64,000 nucleotides of DNA from Nitrospirota bacterium (GTDB lineage Bacteria > Nitrospirota > JACRHJ01): positions 17,331 through 81,330 of the forward strand of contig JACRHJ010000035.1 in assembly GCA_016212105.1 (NCBI GenBank). The letters run 5' to 3'. Shown piece by piece: positions 46,155 through 56,844 of the stretch (positions are counted from its first letter, which is position 1; the number at the start of each line of letters is the position of its first letter). The notes beneath the pieces were generated by a model, which was not told the origin of the DNA, ran no database searches, and saw only the letters and a list, made by a program, of their open reading frames with translations. The translations under genes and the position numbers were made by a program.

Positions 46155-46709
46155 GTGAGCACGATGGACCCGATGGCGATACTCGCAAAATACTATTACA
46201 CGACATCCAACACATACCAGTACCTGATCATGCACAGCAGGGCGGTCGCAGACAAGGCTCTCAAGGCGGCGGAGAAGGTCGCCGACCTCAAGCCCGACAT
46301 GGCGTTCATAGAGGAAGCGTCGCTGCTCCACGACATCGGCATCTTCAAGGTCAACGCGCTGAAGATCGGCTGCATCGGCCCGATGGACTACGTCGCGCAC
46401 GGCTACCTCGGCCGCGAGATTATGGACGCGGAAGGGTATCCCCAGCACGCGCTCGTCTGCGAGCGGCACGTAGGCGCGGGCATTGCGGTGGCGGACATCG
46501 AGGCGTACAACCTACCGCTCCCGAAGCGTGAGATGCTTCCGGTCAGCATCGAGGAGCAGATAATCTGCTACGCGGACAAGTTCTTCTCGAAGTTCCCGAC
46601 GAAGATGAAGGAAGAGAAGACGGTGGACCAGGTGCGCGCGATGGTCTCCAAGTACGGCGACGCACAGCTCACGCGTTTCGACCACTGGCACGATATGTTC
46701 GGGGGGTAA
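46155..46709 (+). CDS. HD-domain phosphohydrolase
   Basis: IMHSRAVADKAL...EEASLLHDIGIFKV...ALVCERHVGAG. Confidence 0.88.
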   Translation: MSTMDPMAILAKYYYTTSNTYQYLIMHSRAVADKALKAAEKVADLKPDMAFIEEASLLHDIGIFKVNALKIGCIGPMDYVAHGYLGREIMDAEGYPQHALVCERHVGAGIAVADIEAYNLPLPKREMLPVSIEEQIICYADKFFSKFPTKMKEEKTVDQVRAMVSKYGDAQLTRFDHWHDMFGG

Positions 46710-46834
46710 CACGCGGCGCGTGTTAATGACTGATTCTATGTAGGGGCCGACCCGTGTGTCGGCCCTTTTTGTATTCCCCCTCCCCACCTGCGGGGGAGGG
46801 GGGCAGGGGGGCTGGGGGCGTCTCTTCCAAATCA

Positions 46835-46866
46835 AAAAGGCCCCGTCCAACCGGACGGGGCCTTTT
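46835..46866 (-). terminator. Intrinsic terminator downstream of rplQ
   Basis: aaaaggccccgtcc-aacc-ggacggggcctttt, T-rich on the minus strand. Confidence 0.8.
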
Positions 46867-46891
46867 AATTTCTATCGTATGCCAGCCGTTA

Positions 46892-47476
46892 CTACTCGGC
46901 CTTCTTCTCCTCGCCCTCGGCGGCGGGTGCCTCTTCTGTCGCGGCGGCCTCGGCCGGCGCTTCCGTGGACTCGGCGGCGGTCTCCTCAGCCGGAGCGGCT
47001 GCCTCTTCGGCCGGGGCCTTCTCCTCTACAGCCGGCGCGGGGGCCGGAGCTGCGGCTACCGGTGCCGGGGCTGCCTTCTCCTTCTTGGGGGCGGCGGCCT
47101 TTGGCTGGTAAACCGTGCCTTCCTTGTCGACAAGCTCGATTATGGCCATCGGCGCGGAGTCACCGTTACGGACGCGGGTCTTGGTTATGCGGGTGTAGCC
47201 GCCGGGGCGGTTGGCGACGCGGGGCGCTATCGTGTCGAAGAGCCTCGCCACGACGTCCCTGCTCTGTATGTAGCCGAACGCCATCCTCTTGGAGGAGAGG
47301 TCGCCCTTCTTGCCGAGGGTTATCATCTTCTCGGCGATGCCGCGCATCTCCTTGGCCTTCGCCTCGGTGGTCTCGATCCTGTCGTGCTCGAGGAGCGCGG
47401 TGACGAGGTTCCTGAAGAGCGCCTTCCTGTGGCTGGAGTTCCTGCCGAACTGTCTTCCTGTATTCCTGTGACGCAT
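46892..47476 (-). CDS. rplQ: 50S ribosomal protein L17 with a long Ala/Pro/Glu-rich C-terminal extension
   Basis: [45 protein letters not shown]. Confidence 0.95.
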   Translation of the reverse strand: MRHRNTGRQFGRNSSHRKALFRNLVTALLEHDRIETTEAKAKEMRGIAEKMITLGKKGDLSSKRMAFGYIQSRDVVARLFDTIAPRVANRPGGYTRITKTRVRNGDSAPMAIIELVDKEGTVYQPKAAAPKKEKAAPAPVAAAPAPAPAVEEKAPAEEAAAPAEETAAESTEAPAEAAATEEAPAAEGEEKKAE

Positions 47477-47584
47477 TGGAGATATCCTTCCTCGCTTGAT
47501 TTATGATGTCCACCGGCCGGCCGGTCCAGGGCAAGGCGGGTATACCATATTCACCGCCCCCGATAACATGCCCACCTGGCCGGT

Positions 47585-48595
47585 TTAGACGCCGGATTTC
47601 TGCATCGACTTCTCGTAGGCCCTGAGCTTCTCCATATCGACCTTGAGGCCGAAGCCGAGGCCCATCTCGACAAGGAGCTCCTTTATCTCGTTCAGGGACT
47701 TCCTGCCGAAGTTCTTTGTCTTGAGCATCTCGCCCTCGGAGCGCTGCACGAGGTCCGCGATGGTCTTGATGTTCGCGTTCTTTAGGCAGTTTGCGGAACG
47801 TACGGAAAGCTCGAGTTCGTTCACGCTCCTGAGCAGGTTCTCGTTGAACTTCTCCTCGACCTCCACGCCCTCGTCCTCCAGCTCCTCGCTCTCCTCGTCG
47901 AAGTTGATGAAGATGTTCAGGTGGTCCTTGAGGATCTTCGCCGCGTATGCGACCGCGTCGTTAGGCGTGACGCTGCCGTCGGTCTGGACCTCCATTATCA
48001 GCTTGTCGTAGTCCGTCTCCTGGCCGACGCGGGCGCTCTCCACCCAGTAGTTGACCTTCTGGACGGGCGTGTATATGGAGTCCACCGGTATGACGCCTAT
48101 GGGCGCCTCCGGGTCCTTGTTCTTCTCGGACGGGACGTAGCCGCGGCCCTTGCCGACCTGCATCTCCATCGTGAAGCGGGTGTCCTTGTCAAGCGTCGCA
48201 ATAAGGAGGTCCGGGTTCAGGACCTCGAGGTCCGAGTCGGTCTCGATGTGCGACGCATATACCACGCCGGGGCCCTCGACGTCGATGTTGACCGCCCTGG
48301 TCCTGTCGCCGTGCATCTTGAACCTGAGCCGCTTGACGTTCAGGATTATGTCCGTGATGTCCTCGACCACGCCAGGCAGGGACGAGAACTCGTGGAGGAC
48401 GCCGTCTATCTTTATCGATGTGGCAGCCGCGCCCTCGAGGGAGGAGAGCAGCACCCTCCGGAGCGAGTTACCTATCGTGGTGCCGAAACCCCGCTCGAAC
48501 GGCTCGGCGGAGAACTTGCCGTATGTATCTGTAAGGGTGTCTGTCTCGAACTCCAGTTTCTTGGGGATCTGGAAACCCTTCAACTTCATGGTCAT
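47585..48595 (-). CDS. rpoA: DNA-directed RNA polymerase subunit alpha
   Basis: [26 protein letters not shown]-terminal [43 protein letters not shown]. Confidence 0.97.
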   Translation of the reverse strand: MTMKLKGFQIPKKLEFETDTLTDTYGKFSAEPFERGFGTTIGNSLRRVLLSSLEGAAATSIKIDGVLHEFSSLPGVVEDITDIILNVKRLRFKMHGDRTRAVNIDVEGPGVVYASHIETDSDLEVLNPDLLIATLDKDTRFTMEMQVGKGRGYVPSEKNKDPEAPIGVIPVDSIYTPVQKVNYWVESARVGQETDYDKLIMEVQTDGSVTPNDAVAYAAKILKDHLNIFINFDEESEELEDEGVEVEEKFNENLLRSVNELELSVRSANCLKNANIKTIADLVQRSEGEMLKTKNFGRKSLNEIKELLVEMGLGFGLKVDMEKLRAYEKSMQKSGV

Positions 48596-48726
48596 AACCC
48601 CTCCTTAAGTGGGTTATCCGAAACCTGCCCGCTGAGAACCGGCATCGACGGTGCAAGAACCCTTGGGCGGCCGTCCACCGCGTGCCACCGGTACCAGTCC
48701 GCCTGCCACCGCCCCCCTTGCCCCAA

Positions 48727-49353
48727 TTACTTGGAGTAGAGCTCGACGATGAGGTTCTCGTTGACGGGCATGGTTATGTCTTCCCTTGTGGGAAGCGCGG
48801 AGACGACGCCCTTGAAAGCCCTCTTGTCCAGGTCAAGCCACGCGGAGACGGTCTTCCTGTCCATCGCGGCAACCAGTTCCTGGAACCTCGGCGCGTTCCT
48901 GCTCGACTCGCGCAGTTCGACCACGTCCCCCTTCTTCACGACGAACGACGGGATGTTGACCCTGCGTCCGTCCACGAGGAAGTGGCCGTGCGTGACCAGC
49001 ATGCGGGCCTCCTTGCGGGACGCGCCGAAGCCGAGCCTGTATACGACGTTGTCGAGACGCCTCTCGAGGAGCGAAAGGAGGTTCTCTCCAGTCGCGCCCT
49101 TCATACGGGCGGCCTTGGTGTAGTAGCCTCGGAACTGGCGCTCGAGGATCCCGTAGACCCTCCTGGGCTTCTGCTTCTCGCGGAGCTGGATGCCGTAGTC
49201 CGAGATCTTGGCCCTTCCCTGTCCGTGCTGGCCGGGGGCGTAAGCCCTGCGCTCGACCGCGCACTTGTCGGTGAAGCAGCGGTCGCCCTTCAAGAACAGT
49301 TTATTGGATTCCCTCCTGCACAGACGGCAGACAGGACCGGTATATCTTGCCAA
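48727..49353 (-). CDS. rpsD: 30S ribosomal protein S4
   Basis: [16 protein letters not shown]...[12 protein letters not shown]; Cys pair present. Confidence 0.97.
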   Translation of the reverse strand: MARYTGPVCRLCRRESNKLFLKGDRCFTDKCAVERRAYAPGQHGQGRAKISDYGIQLREKQKPRRVYGILERQFRGYYTKAARMKGATGENLLSLLERRLDNVVYRLGFGASRKEARMLVTHGHFLVDGRRVNIPSFVVKKGDVVELRESSRNAPRFQELVAAMDRKTVSAWLDLDKRAFKGVVSALPTREDITMPVNENLIVELYSK

Positions 49354-49458
49354 CTTGAAACCTCCTGTTATAGCGGGTAGCTATCTTCTGAAACCTGCGG
49401 ACCCGGCTCCGGCGCGTCGCCGCCCGTGAACGGACGGCCTCACGCCGGCGGCCGGTGA

Positions 49459-49848
49459 TTAAACCCTGCGCCTCTTGGGGGGACGGCAGCCGTTGTGCGG
49501 TATCGGCGTGATGTCCCTGATGGCGGTTATGTTAAGCCCGACGGACTGGAGCGCGCGTATCGCGGACTCGCGTCCGGAGCCGGGGCCGTTGACGCGAACC
49601 TCGACAGACCTCATACCGTTGTCCATCGCCTTCCTGGCGGCGTTCTCGGCAGCCATCTGCGCGGCGAACGGCGTGCTCTTCCTGGAGCCCTTGAAGCCCT
49701 GGTTGCCGGAACTCGACCAGCATATGACGTTGCCGTTCGCGTCTGTTATGGACACGATGGTGTTGTTGAAAGAAGCGAGCACATGCGCGACACCGGTCGG
49801 TATGTTCTTCTTCTCCTTCTTCGGGCCGCTCCGTCTCGGTTGAGCCAT
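49459..49848 (-). CDS. rpsK: 30S ribosomal protein S11
   Basis: [28 protein letters not shown]...[13 protein letters not shown]. Confidence 0.97.
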   Translation of the reverse strand: MAQPRRSGPKKEKKNIPTGVAHVLASFNNTIVSITDANGNVICWSSSGNQGFKGSRKSTPFAAQMAAENAARKAMDNGMRSVEVRVNGPGSGRESAIRALQSVGLNITAIRDITPIPHNGCRPPKRRRV

Positions 49849-50013
49849 TTCTCCTCCTGTGGTTATGCTTGAATTACCACGGGCCTGCGGCCCGCAATCG
49901 ACTGAATTCTATCGCCACTGCCATGCATGCTTAGCGCGTCACGTGAGGTAGCAAGATTTCTGGAAGATACTTCCGTCCATCCACCCACTGGGCCCACGCG
50001 CCCGGTGCACGGT

Positions 50014-50391
50014 TTACTTTGTGGCCTTCTTCTTACCGGCGACGGTGCGCTTCGGGCCCTTCCTGGTACGCGCGTTCGTCTTGGTCCTCTGGCCGCGCAC
50101 GGGCATGCCGCGCCTGTGCCTGAGTCCCCTGTAGCACCCGATGTCCATAAGGCGCTTGACCGCGAGCGTGCGCTCGCGCCTCAGGTCGCCCTCGACCTTG
50201 TAGGACTTGTCGATGACCTCCCTGATCGCGGCTACTTCCGCGTCGGTGAGGTCCTTCGTCCTGGTGTCCGGGTTTACCTTTGCCTCGACGACGATCTTCT
50301 TCGCCGAAGTGGGCCCGATGCCGAAGATATAGGTGAGGGCTACTTCGACCCTCTTCTCCCTTGGTAGGTCAACGCCTGCAATCCTTGCCAA
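50014..50391 (-). CDS. rpsM: 30S ribosomal protein S13
   Basis: [26 protein letters not shown]...[24 protein letters not shown]. Confidence 0.97.
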   Translation of the reverse strand: MARIAGVDLPREKRVEVALTYIFGIGPTSAKKIVVEAKVNPDTRTKDLTDAEVAAIREVIDKSYKVEGDLRRERTLAVKRLMDIGCYRGLRHRRGMPVRGQRTKTNARTRKGPKRTVAGKKKATK

Positions 50392-50418
50392 AGCTTCCTC
50401 CTGTCAGCCGGGGACGTA

Positions 50419-50532
50419 TTATCCCTGACGCTGCTTGTGTCTCGGGTTCACGCATATAACCCTGACAGTCCCTTTTCTCTTGATTACCTTGCACTTGTCG
50501 CAAATCTTTTTTACGGACGAACGGACCTTCAT
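50419..50532 (-). CDS. rpmJ: 50S ribosomal protein L36
   Basis: Not in the ORF track; reverse strand reads [37 protein letters not shown]. Confidence 0.95.
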   Translation of the reverse strand: MKVRSSVKKICDKCKVIKRKGTVRVICVNPRHKQRQG

Positions 50533-50576
50533 TCCTGAGTCCCCCCATGACTTTTACCCAACATTAAAAACCGGGG

Positions 50577-50795
50577 TTATTTAAAGCGGTATGTTATCCT
50601 GCCCCTGGAAAGGTCGTAGGGCGATAGCTCAACCGTAACCCTGTCACCCGGCAGTATCTTGATGAAGTGCATCCTCATCTTACCGGAGATATGCGCAAGC
50701 ACGACGTGGCCGTTTTCAAGTTCTACACGGAACATCGCGTTTGGCAGGGTCTCCAGAATCTTGCCAGAAACCTCTATCGCACCTTCTTTGGCCAT
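50577..50795 (-). CDS. infA: Translation initiation factor IF-1
   Basis: [72 protein letters not shown]. Confidence 0.97.
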   Translation of the reverse strand: MAKEGAIEVSGKILETLPNAMFRVELENGHVVLAHISGKMRMHFIKILPGDRVTVELSPYDLSRGRITYRFK

Positions 50796-50854
50796 CAGGC
50801 TCCTTGTCTTGTTTCCTGCTGTCGCATGGCGGCCGACCCGCCAAAAGCTCAACT

Positions 50855-50905
50855 TCCTGTATTCCCGCCGGAGTTTATCCCGGTATGCCCGAAGCCGGGG
50901 CTGAG
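50855..50905. repeat. Palindromic repeat, family R1 with nested cassette, between map and infA
   Basis: cctgtattcccgccggagtttatcccggtatgcccgaagccggggc. Confidence 0.7.
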
Positions 50906-50950
50906 ACGACTGGCTTCACCATACGCCCGCCTGCTCTAATCCCGCCCATC

Positions 50951-51718
50951 TTACAGCGCCGTGAGTATGTCCGGCCCATCTTCGGTGACAGCGATGGTGT
51001 GCTCGTAGTGGGCCGAGGCCTTCCTGTCGAGCGTGACGGCCGTCCAGCCGTCTTTCAAAACCACCGTCTGGTACACACCCAGGTTTATCATCGGCTCGAT
51101 GGCCAGGGTCATCCCTGCCTTGAGCCTCGGCCCCTGGCCCGGAGGCCCGAAGTTCGGGACCTGCGGGTCGTCGTGCAGCTTCCTGCCTATGCCGTGCCCC
51201 ACGAACTCCCTGACTACCGAGAACCCGTTCGCCTCGGCGTGGGACTGTACCGCGTGCGAGATGTCCGAGACCCTGTTGCCGACCACCGCCTGGGCTACCG
51301 CCCTGGCGAGGCACTCTTCGGTCACGGCCATGAGCCTCTTTATCTCCTGGGATACCTGGCCCACGGCGAAAGTAACCGCCGCGTCCCCGTAGTACCCCTC
51401 AGCGACAGCGCCCAGGTCTATGCCGATTATATCGCCTTCGTTCAGGACCCTTCCGGACGGTATCCCGTGTACCACAACCTCGTTGACCGAGGCGCATATC
51501 GTGGCCGGGTACCCCATGTAGCCCTTGAACGCCGGTTTCCCGCCCTGCTTCCTGATGTAGTCCTCGGCGTACCGGTCGAGCTCGGCGGTAGTAACGCCCG
51601 GCCTGACCAGCTCCCTCATCCCCGCCAGGGCGCCCGCGACAATCCGTCCGGCTACCCGCATCTTCTCGATCTCGGCGCGGGATTTTAAGACTATCAACTC
51701 TTCAGCCTTCCATTTCAC
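50951..51718 (-). CDS. map: Type I methionine aminopeptidase
   Basis: GIDLGAVAEGYYGDAAVTFAVG, FVGHGIGRKLHDDPQVPNFG. Confidence 0.96.
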   Translation of the reverse strand: MKWKAEELIVLKSRAEIEKMRVAGRIVAGALAGMRELVRPGVTTAELDRYAEDYIRKQGGKPAFKGYMGYPATICASVNEVVVHGIPSGRVLNEGDIIGIDLGAVAEGYYGDAAVTFAVGQVSQEIKRLMAVTEECLARAVAQAVVGNRVSDISHAVQSHAEANGFSVVREFVGHGIGRKLHDDPQVPNFGPPGQGPRLKAGMTLAIEPMINLGVYQTVVLKDGWTAVTLDRKASAHYEHTIAVTEDGPDILTAL

Positions 51719-51766
51719 GGACTACAGTGGCGGCATCCGTCACCGCACGTCCGCCCGGTAAGCCCC

Positions 51767-52411
51767 TTAGCCTTCGAGCGCCTTAACCATGCGGTCGAGG
51801 ATGACAGACATGTCGCCTACGCCGTTTACCGCCCTCAGTATGCCCTTCTTCGTGTAGTACTCGATGAGCGGCGCGGTCGAGGAGTGGTAGGTCTTGAGGC
51901 GGTTGGCTATCGCCTCGGCCTGGTCGTCGTCCCTCTGGTACAGCTCGCCGCCGCAGGCGTCGCAGACGCCCTCGACCTTGGAGGGCTTGAACTTCACGTG
52001 GAAGCCGGTCGGGCAGTTCCGGCAGGTCCTGCGGCCGGAGAGCCTCTCTATCAGCTCGGAGTCGGCAACCTCTATTGAGAGGACCTTGTCGAGCGGGGTG
52101 TTCATGTCGGCCAGCGCGGCTTCGAGCGCCTCGGCCTGCGGCACGGTCCTGGGGAAGCCGTCGAGGATGTAGCCTTTAGCGCAGTCGGACTCCTTCAGGC
52201 GCTCCTTGACTATGCCGACGACGACCGAATCCGGGACGAGCGCGCCCTTGTCCATGTAGCTCTTGGCCTCGATGCCGAGCGGGGTCTTGTCCGCGAGGTT
52301 CTTCCTCAGTATGTCGCCGGTCGAGATCTGCGGTATACCGTACTTGTTGACGAGGTCCTTTGCCTGGGTGCCCTTGCCGGCTCCCGGAGGGCCGAGTAGT
52401 ATCATCCTCAT
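51767..52411 (-). CDS. adk: Adenylate kinase with Cys-containing LID
   Basis: MRMILLGPPGAGKGTQAKDL; GRRTCRNCPTGFHVKFKPSKVEGVCDACGGELYQRDDD. Confidence 0.97.
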   Translation of the reverse strand: MRMILLGPPGAGKGTQAKDLVNKYGIPQISTGDILRKNLADKTPLGIEAKSYMDKGALVPDSVVVGIVKERLKESDCAKGYILDGFPRTVPQAEALEAALADMNTPLDKVLSIEVADSELIERLSGRRTCRNCPTGFHVKFKPSKVEGVCDACGGELYQRDDDQAEAIANRLKTYHSSTAPLIEYYTKKGILRAVNGVGDMSVILDRMVKALEG

Positions 52412-52412
52412 G

Positions 52413-53714
52413 TTATGCTCTCCTCCCTTTTATCCTGATGCCTTTCATGAAGCCCTCGTAATGGCGGGCGATAAGGTGCGTCTCAATCTGGCTCACTGTG
52501 TCGAGCGCGACGCCGACGACGATGAGCAGCGACGTACCGCCGAAGTAGAAGCTTGCGTTAAAGAAGTTGTAGAACACGTCCGGGACGACGCAGACGAGCG
52601 AGAGGTAAATCGCGCCGCCGAACGTCACGCGGTTGAGCACGTTGTAGATGTAGTCGGAGGTGTTCTTTCCTGGCCTGATGCCGGGTATGAAACCGCCGTA
52701 CTTCTTCATGTTGTCCGCCACGTCCACCGGGTTGAAGACGACTGCGGTGTAGAAGAAGGCGAAGAACACGATCATGCCGATGTAGAGGGTGTAGTATATC
52801 ACCGAGCCGCGCGAGAGCGCCTCCTGTATCGCCACGACCCATGCGGCGGTCGAGAACCCGGCGAGCGTCGCCGGGAACATCAGTATCGAGCTGGCGAATA
52901 TCGGCGGTATGACGCCCGCGGTGTTAAGCTTCAGCGGTATGTGGCTCGACTGTCCGCCCATCGGGACGTTGCCGACCATCCGCTTCGCGTACTGGACGGG
53001 TATCCTCCTCTGTCCGCGTTCCATGAAGACTATCGCGGCGATGACCGCGACCATCAGGGCAAGCATGACGACCACGGCGAATATAGAGAGCTCGCCGGTG
53101 CGGAACAGCCTGTATGTGCTGACTATCGCCTCAGGGAACCTTGCAACAATACCAGCGAATATGATAAGCGAGATGCCGTTGCCTATGCCGCGCTCGGTTA
53201 TCTGCTCGCCCAGCCACATGATGAAGGCGGTGCCGGTCGTCAGCGTCAGCATGGTCAGGAGCCTGAAGCCCCAGCCGGGGTTAGCGATGAACGCGCCGCC
53301 CGCCATGCCCTCGAGTCCAACCGCAATCATGAACGCCTGGACCAGCGATATGCCGATGGTGCCGTAGCGCGTGTACTGGCTCATCTTCCTGCGACCCCGG
53401 TCGCCCTCTTTCTGGAGTGCGGCGAGGTACGGGAAGACGATGGTCAAAAGCTGGAGTATGATGGACGCGCTGATGTACGGCATGATGCCGAGGGCGAATA
53501 TCGTGACCCTGGACAGCGCGCCTCCAGAGAACATGTCGAAAAAGCCCATCAGCGCGCCGGCGTTCTGGTGCAGAAACTTGGACAGCTCCTCGCCGTTGAT
53601 GCCCGGCGTGGGTATGTGCCCGCCAATCCTGTACACGGCCAGCAGGCCGACGGTAAAGAATATACGCTTCTTAAGCTCCGGTATCTTGAAGATATTCTGG
53701 ATGCTCTGAATCAA
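52413..53714 (-). CDS. secY: Preprotein translocase subunit SecY
   Basis: FKIPELKKRIFFTVGLLAVYRIGGHIPTPGI...FALGIMPYISASIILQLL. Confidence 0.97.
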   Translation of the reverse strand: MIQSIQNIFKIPELKKRIFFTVGLLAVYRIGGHIPTPGINGEELSKFLHQNAGALMGFFDMFSGGALSRVTIFALGIMPYISASIILQLLTIVFPYLAALQKEGDRGRRKMSQYTRYGTIGISLVQAFMIAVGLEGMAGGAFIANPGWGFRLLTMLTLTTGTAFIMWLGEQITERGIGNGISLIIFAGIVARFPEAIVSTYRLFRTGELSIFAVVVMLALMVAVIAAIVFMERGQRRIPVQYAKRMVGNVPMGGQSSHIPLKLNTAGVIPPIFASSILMFPATLAGFSTAAWVVAIQEALSRGSVIYYTLYIGMIVFFAFFYTAVVFNPVDVADNMKKYGGFIPGIRPGKNTSDYIYNVLNRVTFGGAIYLSLVCVVPDVFYNFFNASFYFGGTSLLIVVGVALDTVSQIETHLIARHYEGFMKGIRIKGRRA

Positions 53715-54157
53715 AGCGCAACCACCTCGGCCTTTCCGCCCGCGGCCTCGATCTTCTTCACGGCGCTCTCGGAGAACTTGTGCGCCTGAACCGTTATAGC
53801 CCTGTCTATGTCGCCGTGCGCGAGTACTTTTATGCCGGCGCCCATCTTCTTGACGAGGCCAAGGTCGAAGAGCATCTCAGGGCTTATCGTATCCGTGTCC
53901 TTTATGTTCACCAGGTCGCGCAGGTTGACCAGCGCATACTCCTCGCGGAATATGTTGGTGAAGCCGCGCTTGGGTATGCGCCTCATGAGCGGCATCTGCC
54001 CGCCCTCGAAGCCAGGACCTTTCGCGCCACCGGCCCTCGCGCGCTGGCCCTTTTCGCCGCGGCAGGACGTCTTGCCGTGGCCGGAGCCGTCGCCCCTGCC
54101 TACCCTCTTCCTGTCCTTCTTCGCCCCTGGGCGGGGACCAAGCTCTTCTATCTTCAT
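53711..54157 (-). CDS. rplO: 50S ribosomal protein L15
   Basis: GPRPGAKKDRKRVGRGDGSGHGKTSCRGEKGQ. Confidence 0.96.
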   Translation of the reverse strand: MKIEELGPRPGAKKDRKRVGRGDGSGHGKTSCRGEKGQRARAGGAKGPGFEGGQMPLMRRIPKRGFTNIFREEYALVNLRDLVNIKDTDTISPEMLFDLGLVKKMGAGIKVLAHGDIDRAITVQAHKFSESAVKKIEAAGGKAEVVAL

Positions 54158-54159
54158 AA

Positions 54160-54345
54160 CTAGTTAGTCTCCTCTACGGCCACCATGTGCGAGACCTTGT
54201 TTATCATGCCGCGTATCTCGGGGGTGTCTTTCCTCACGACCGTCTTGTTGGTCTTGGTGAGGCCCAGCCCAACGAGTATCGCCCTGTGCTTCTCCGGGCG
54301 GCTTATCGCGCTTCTTACGAGCGTAATCTTAATATCTCCGGCCAT
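54160..54345 (-). CDS. rpmD: 50S ribosomal protein L30
   Basis: [51 protein letters not shown]. Confidence 0.95.
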   Translation of the reverse strand: MAGDIKITLVRSAISRPEKHRAILVGLGLTKTNKTVVRKDTPEIRGMINKVSHMVAVEETN

Positions 54346-54356
54346 GTCTCGCTCTC

Positions 54357-54857
54357 CTAACTCATCATCTCTTCGGTGGTCTTGCCGCGAAGCCTGGCCA
54401 CCTGTTCGGGGTTTCTGAGAAGCTTGAGGCCCTCGAGCGTCGCCCTCGCCACGTTGTGCGGGTTGGAGCTGCCGAGAGACTTGGACAGTATGTTGTGGAT
54501 GCCCAGGACCTCGAGTATGGCGCGGACCGCGCCGCCCGCGATGATGCCGGTACCGGGCCCTGCGGGCTTCAGGAGCACCCTGGCCGCCCCGAAGTGCCCG
54601 ATGATCTCGTGCGGTATCGTGGACTCCCTGAGCTGCACCTTGATCATGTCCTTCTTGGCGCGCTCGACCGCCTTGGATATGGCGACCGGGACCTCGACCG
54701 CCTTGCCCTTGCCGATACCGACGCTGCCAGCGCCGTCGCCGACGACGACCAGCGCCGAGAACGAGAACCTGCGCCCGCCCTTGACGACCTTGGCGACCCT
54801 GTTTATATGTACTACCTTATCCTTGAGCGCTCCGCCCTCGGCATCGAACTTTTCCAA
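54357..54857 (-). CDS. rpsE: 30S ribosomal protein S5
   Basis: [41 protein letters not shown]. Confidence 0.97.
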   Translation of the reverse strand: MEKFDAEGGALKDKVVHINRVAKVVKGGRRFSFSALVVVGDGAGSVGIGKGKAVEVPVAISKAVERAKKDMIKVQLRESTIPHEIIGHFGAARVLLKPAGPGTGIIAGGAVRAILEVLGIHNILSKSLGSSNPHNVARATLEGLKLLRNPEQVARLRGKTTEEMMS

Positions 54858-54870
54858 TGGACCCTCCTGA

Positions 54871-55236
54871 TCAGAAATTCAAGCCGGCTTCCCTGGCCGA
54901 GTCGGCCAGCGCCTTAATCCTTCCGTGGAAGATGTAGCCGCCCCTGTCGAAGACGACGTCCTTGACGCCTTTCTCGAGGGCCCTCTTCGCCACCTCTGCC
55001 CCGACCTTCTTCGCGGCGGCGATGTTGCCGCCGTGCTTGAGGCCTTCCTTCACGGACTCGTCCAGCGTGGACGCGGCCGCGAGGGTTATGCCCTTCGTGT
55101 CGTCAATTATCTGGGCGTATATGTGCGAGGCGCTCCGGAATACGTTGAGCCTCGGCCTCGCGGTGCTGCCCGATACCTTTTTCCTTATCCGGTTCTGCCT
55201 TCTCGCCCTGCCTGTGAGCTTGGCTGTGTAGCCCAT
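54871..55236 (-). CDS. rplR: 50S ribosomal protein L18
   Basis: [35 protein letters not shown]...[26 protein letters not shown]. Confidence 0.96.
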   Translation of the reverse strand: MGYTAKLTGRARRQNRIRKKVSGSTARPRLNVFRSASHIYAQIIDDTKGITLAAASTLDESVKEGLKHGGNIAAAKKVGAEVAKRALEKGVKDVVFDRGGYIFHGRIKALADSAREAGLNF

Positions 55237-55363
55237 TTCATCACCTCTTGCGTGGTATCCGTCCGCCCGGAGACTGTTCATCCGCGGCGATTGCGGCCTG
55301 TATATATAACTACTGGGTCGATAAAGCTGTATACCGCCTGAGCGGAAATGTCATGTTATATTT

Positions 55364-55397
55364 GTCGCCCCGTGCTCGACACGGGGTCCAGGAAGTT
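55364..55397. repeat. Palindromic repeat, family R2, between rplR and rplF
   Basis: gtcgccccgtgctcgacacggggtccaggaagtt. Confidence 0.8.
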
Positions 55398-55450
55398 CAT
55401 GAAGGGCCGCACGCGCTTTAACTGGTACTGCCCCTGAGAAATCCAACTTC

Positions 55451-55504
55451 CTGGATTCCAGCCGGAGTTTACCCCGGTATGCGTAAAGCCGGGGCGGGAA
55501 TGAC
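55451..55504. repeat. Palindromic repeat, family R1 with nested cassette, between rplR and rplF
   Basis: ctggattccagccggagtttaccccggtatgcgtaaagccggggcgggaatgac. Confidence 0.8.
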
Positions 55505-55582
55505 GGGGTGTGTGACTTCCGCCCCGTCTCCATCTTTTCCAGTTGCAAGCGAGCTGCTTATTACTGCACCCGCGTGCCCCGG

Positions 55583-56119
55583 TTACTTGCCCTTCTTGCC
55601 TTCCTTGCGGAGGATAGTCTCCTCGGCGTATTTTATACCCTTGCCCTTGTACGGCTCGGGCTTCCTGACCGCGCGGACGTTCGCCGCGACCTGGCCCAGG
55701 AGCTCCTTGTCGATGCCCGCGAGCTTCACGACGGTCTGCTTCTCGACCGTGGCGGATATGCCCTTGGGCAGCTCGAAGTTGACCGGGTGCGAGTAGCCCA
55801 TGTTGAGCAGGAGTATCTCGCCTTTGGCCTCGGCCTTGTAGCCGACGCCGTTAATCTCGAGCACCCTCTCGAAGCCCTTTGTCACGCCGAGGACCATGTT
55901 GTTGATCAGCGTCCTGGTGAGGCCGTGGAGCGAACGGTGTTCGTTGTCGTCGGACGGCCTTTCGACCGTTATGACGTTGCCCTCGTACTTGACTATCATC
56001 TTGGGGTTGAGCGTCCTCTTGAGCACGCCCTTGGGCCCCTTGACGACCAGGTCGCTCTTGTCGAGCTTTATCTCGACGCCGGCCGGAACCTCAATCGGCG
56101 CCTTTCCTATTCTGGACAT
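55583..56119 (-). CDS. rplF: 50S ribosomal protein L6
   Basis: MSRIGKAPIEVPAGVEIKLDKSDLVVKGPKG...PEPYKGKGIKYAEETILRKEGKKGK. Confidence 0.97.
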   Translation of the reverse strand: MSRIGKAPIEVPAGVEIKLDKSDLVVKGPKGVLKRTLNPKMIVKYEGNVITVERPSDDNEHRSLHGLTRTLINNMVLGVTKGFERVLEINGVGYKAEAKGEILLLNMGYSHPVNFELPKGISATVEKQTVVKLAGIDKELLGQVAANVRAVRKPEPYKGKGIKYAEETILRKEGKKGK

Positions 56120-56202
56120 TTCTGAGTCTCCTTGAATATCTTGCCGCCAGCGGTGCCCCCGGAACTCCGTGGCCGCCGCCGCAACATGCCCACGTGCCCC
56201 AA

Positions 56203-56607
56203 TTACCAGATGTAGCAGAGGACCTCGCCGCCTATGTTCTGCTTGCGGGACTCCCTGTCGGCCATGACGCCTTTGGAGGTGGAGAGTATCGCCACACCCA
56301 TGCCGCCCATGACCCTGGGTATCTCGTCGGCCCCGACGTAGACCCTGTTGCCGGGGCTGCTGACCCTCTTGAGGCCGTTTATTACCCTGACTTCCTCGGG
56401 GCTGTACTTCATATATACCCTGACGATGCCCTGCTTCCGGTCCTTCAAGAGCTTGAAGTTCTTTATGTAGCCTTCATCTTTGAGGACGCGCGCCAGTTCC
56501 AGTTTCAGGTTGGAGGAGGGTATGTCCAGCTTCTCCAGCTTCGCCATGTTGGCGTTTCTGATCCTGGTCAGCATGTCCGCGATCGGGTCCGTCATTCCCA
56601 TCTTCAA
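56203..56607 (-). CDS. rpsH: 30S ribosomal protein S8
   Basis: [28 protein letters not shown]...[34 protein letters not shown]. Confidence 0.97.
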   Translation of the reverse strand: MKMGMTDPIADMLTRIRNANMAKLEKLDIPSSNLKLELARVLKDEGYIKNFKLLKDRKQGIVRVYMKYSPEEVRVINGLKRVSSPGNRVYVGADEIPRVMGGMGVAILSTSKGVMADRESRKQNIGGEVLCYIW

Positions 56608-56642
56608 TTGCTCCTTTTTGAATATTTAAAAAGGCGAGCCAA

Positions 56643-56828
56643 TTACCAGCTGGCCTTGATAACACCGGGTATCTCGCCCTTGAGGGAGAGGTCCCGGAAG
56701 CATATCCTGCACATTTCGAACTTCCTCAGGTAGCCGCGCGGCCTTCCGCAGACCTTGCAGCGCGTGTATGCGCGGACCGCGAACTTGGGCTTCCTCTGCT
56801 GCTTGGCTATCATGGATTTCTTTGCCAA
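56643..56828 (-). CDS. rpsN: 30S ribosomal protein S14, zinc-binding type
   Basis: [38 protein letters not shown]. Confidence 0.96.
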   Translation of the reverse strand: MAKKSMIAKQQRKPKFAVRAYTRCKVCGRPRGYLRKFEMCRICFRDLSLKGEIPGVIKASW

Positions 56829-56844
56829 CTCGTCCTCCTATGGC

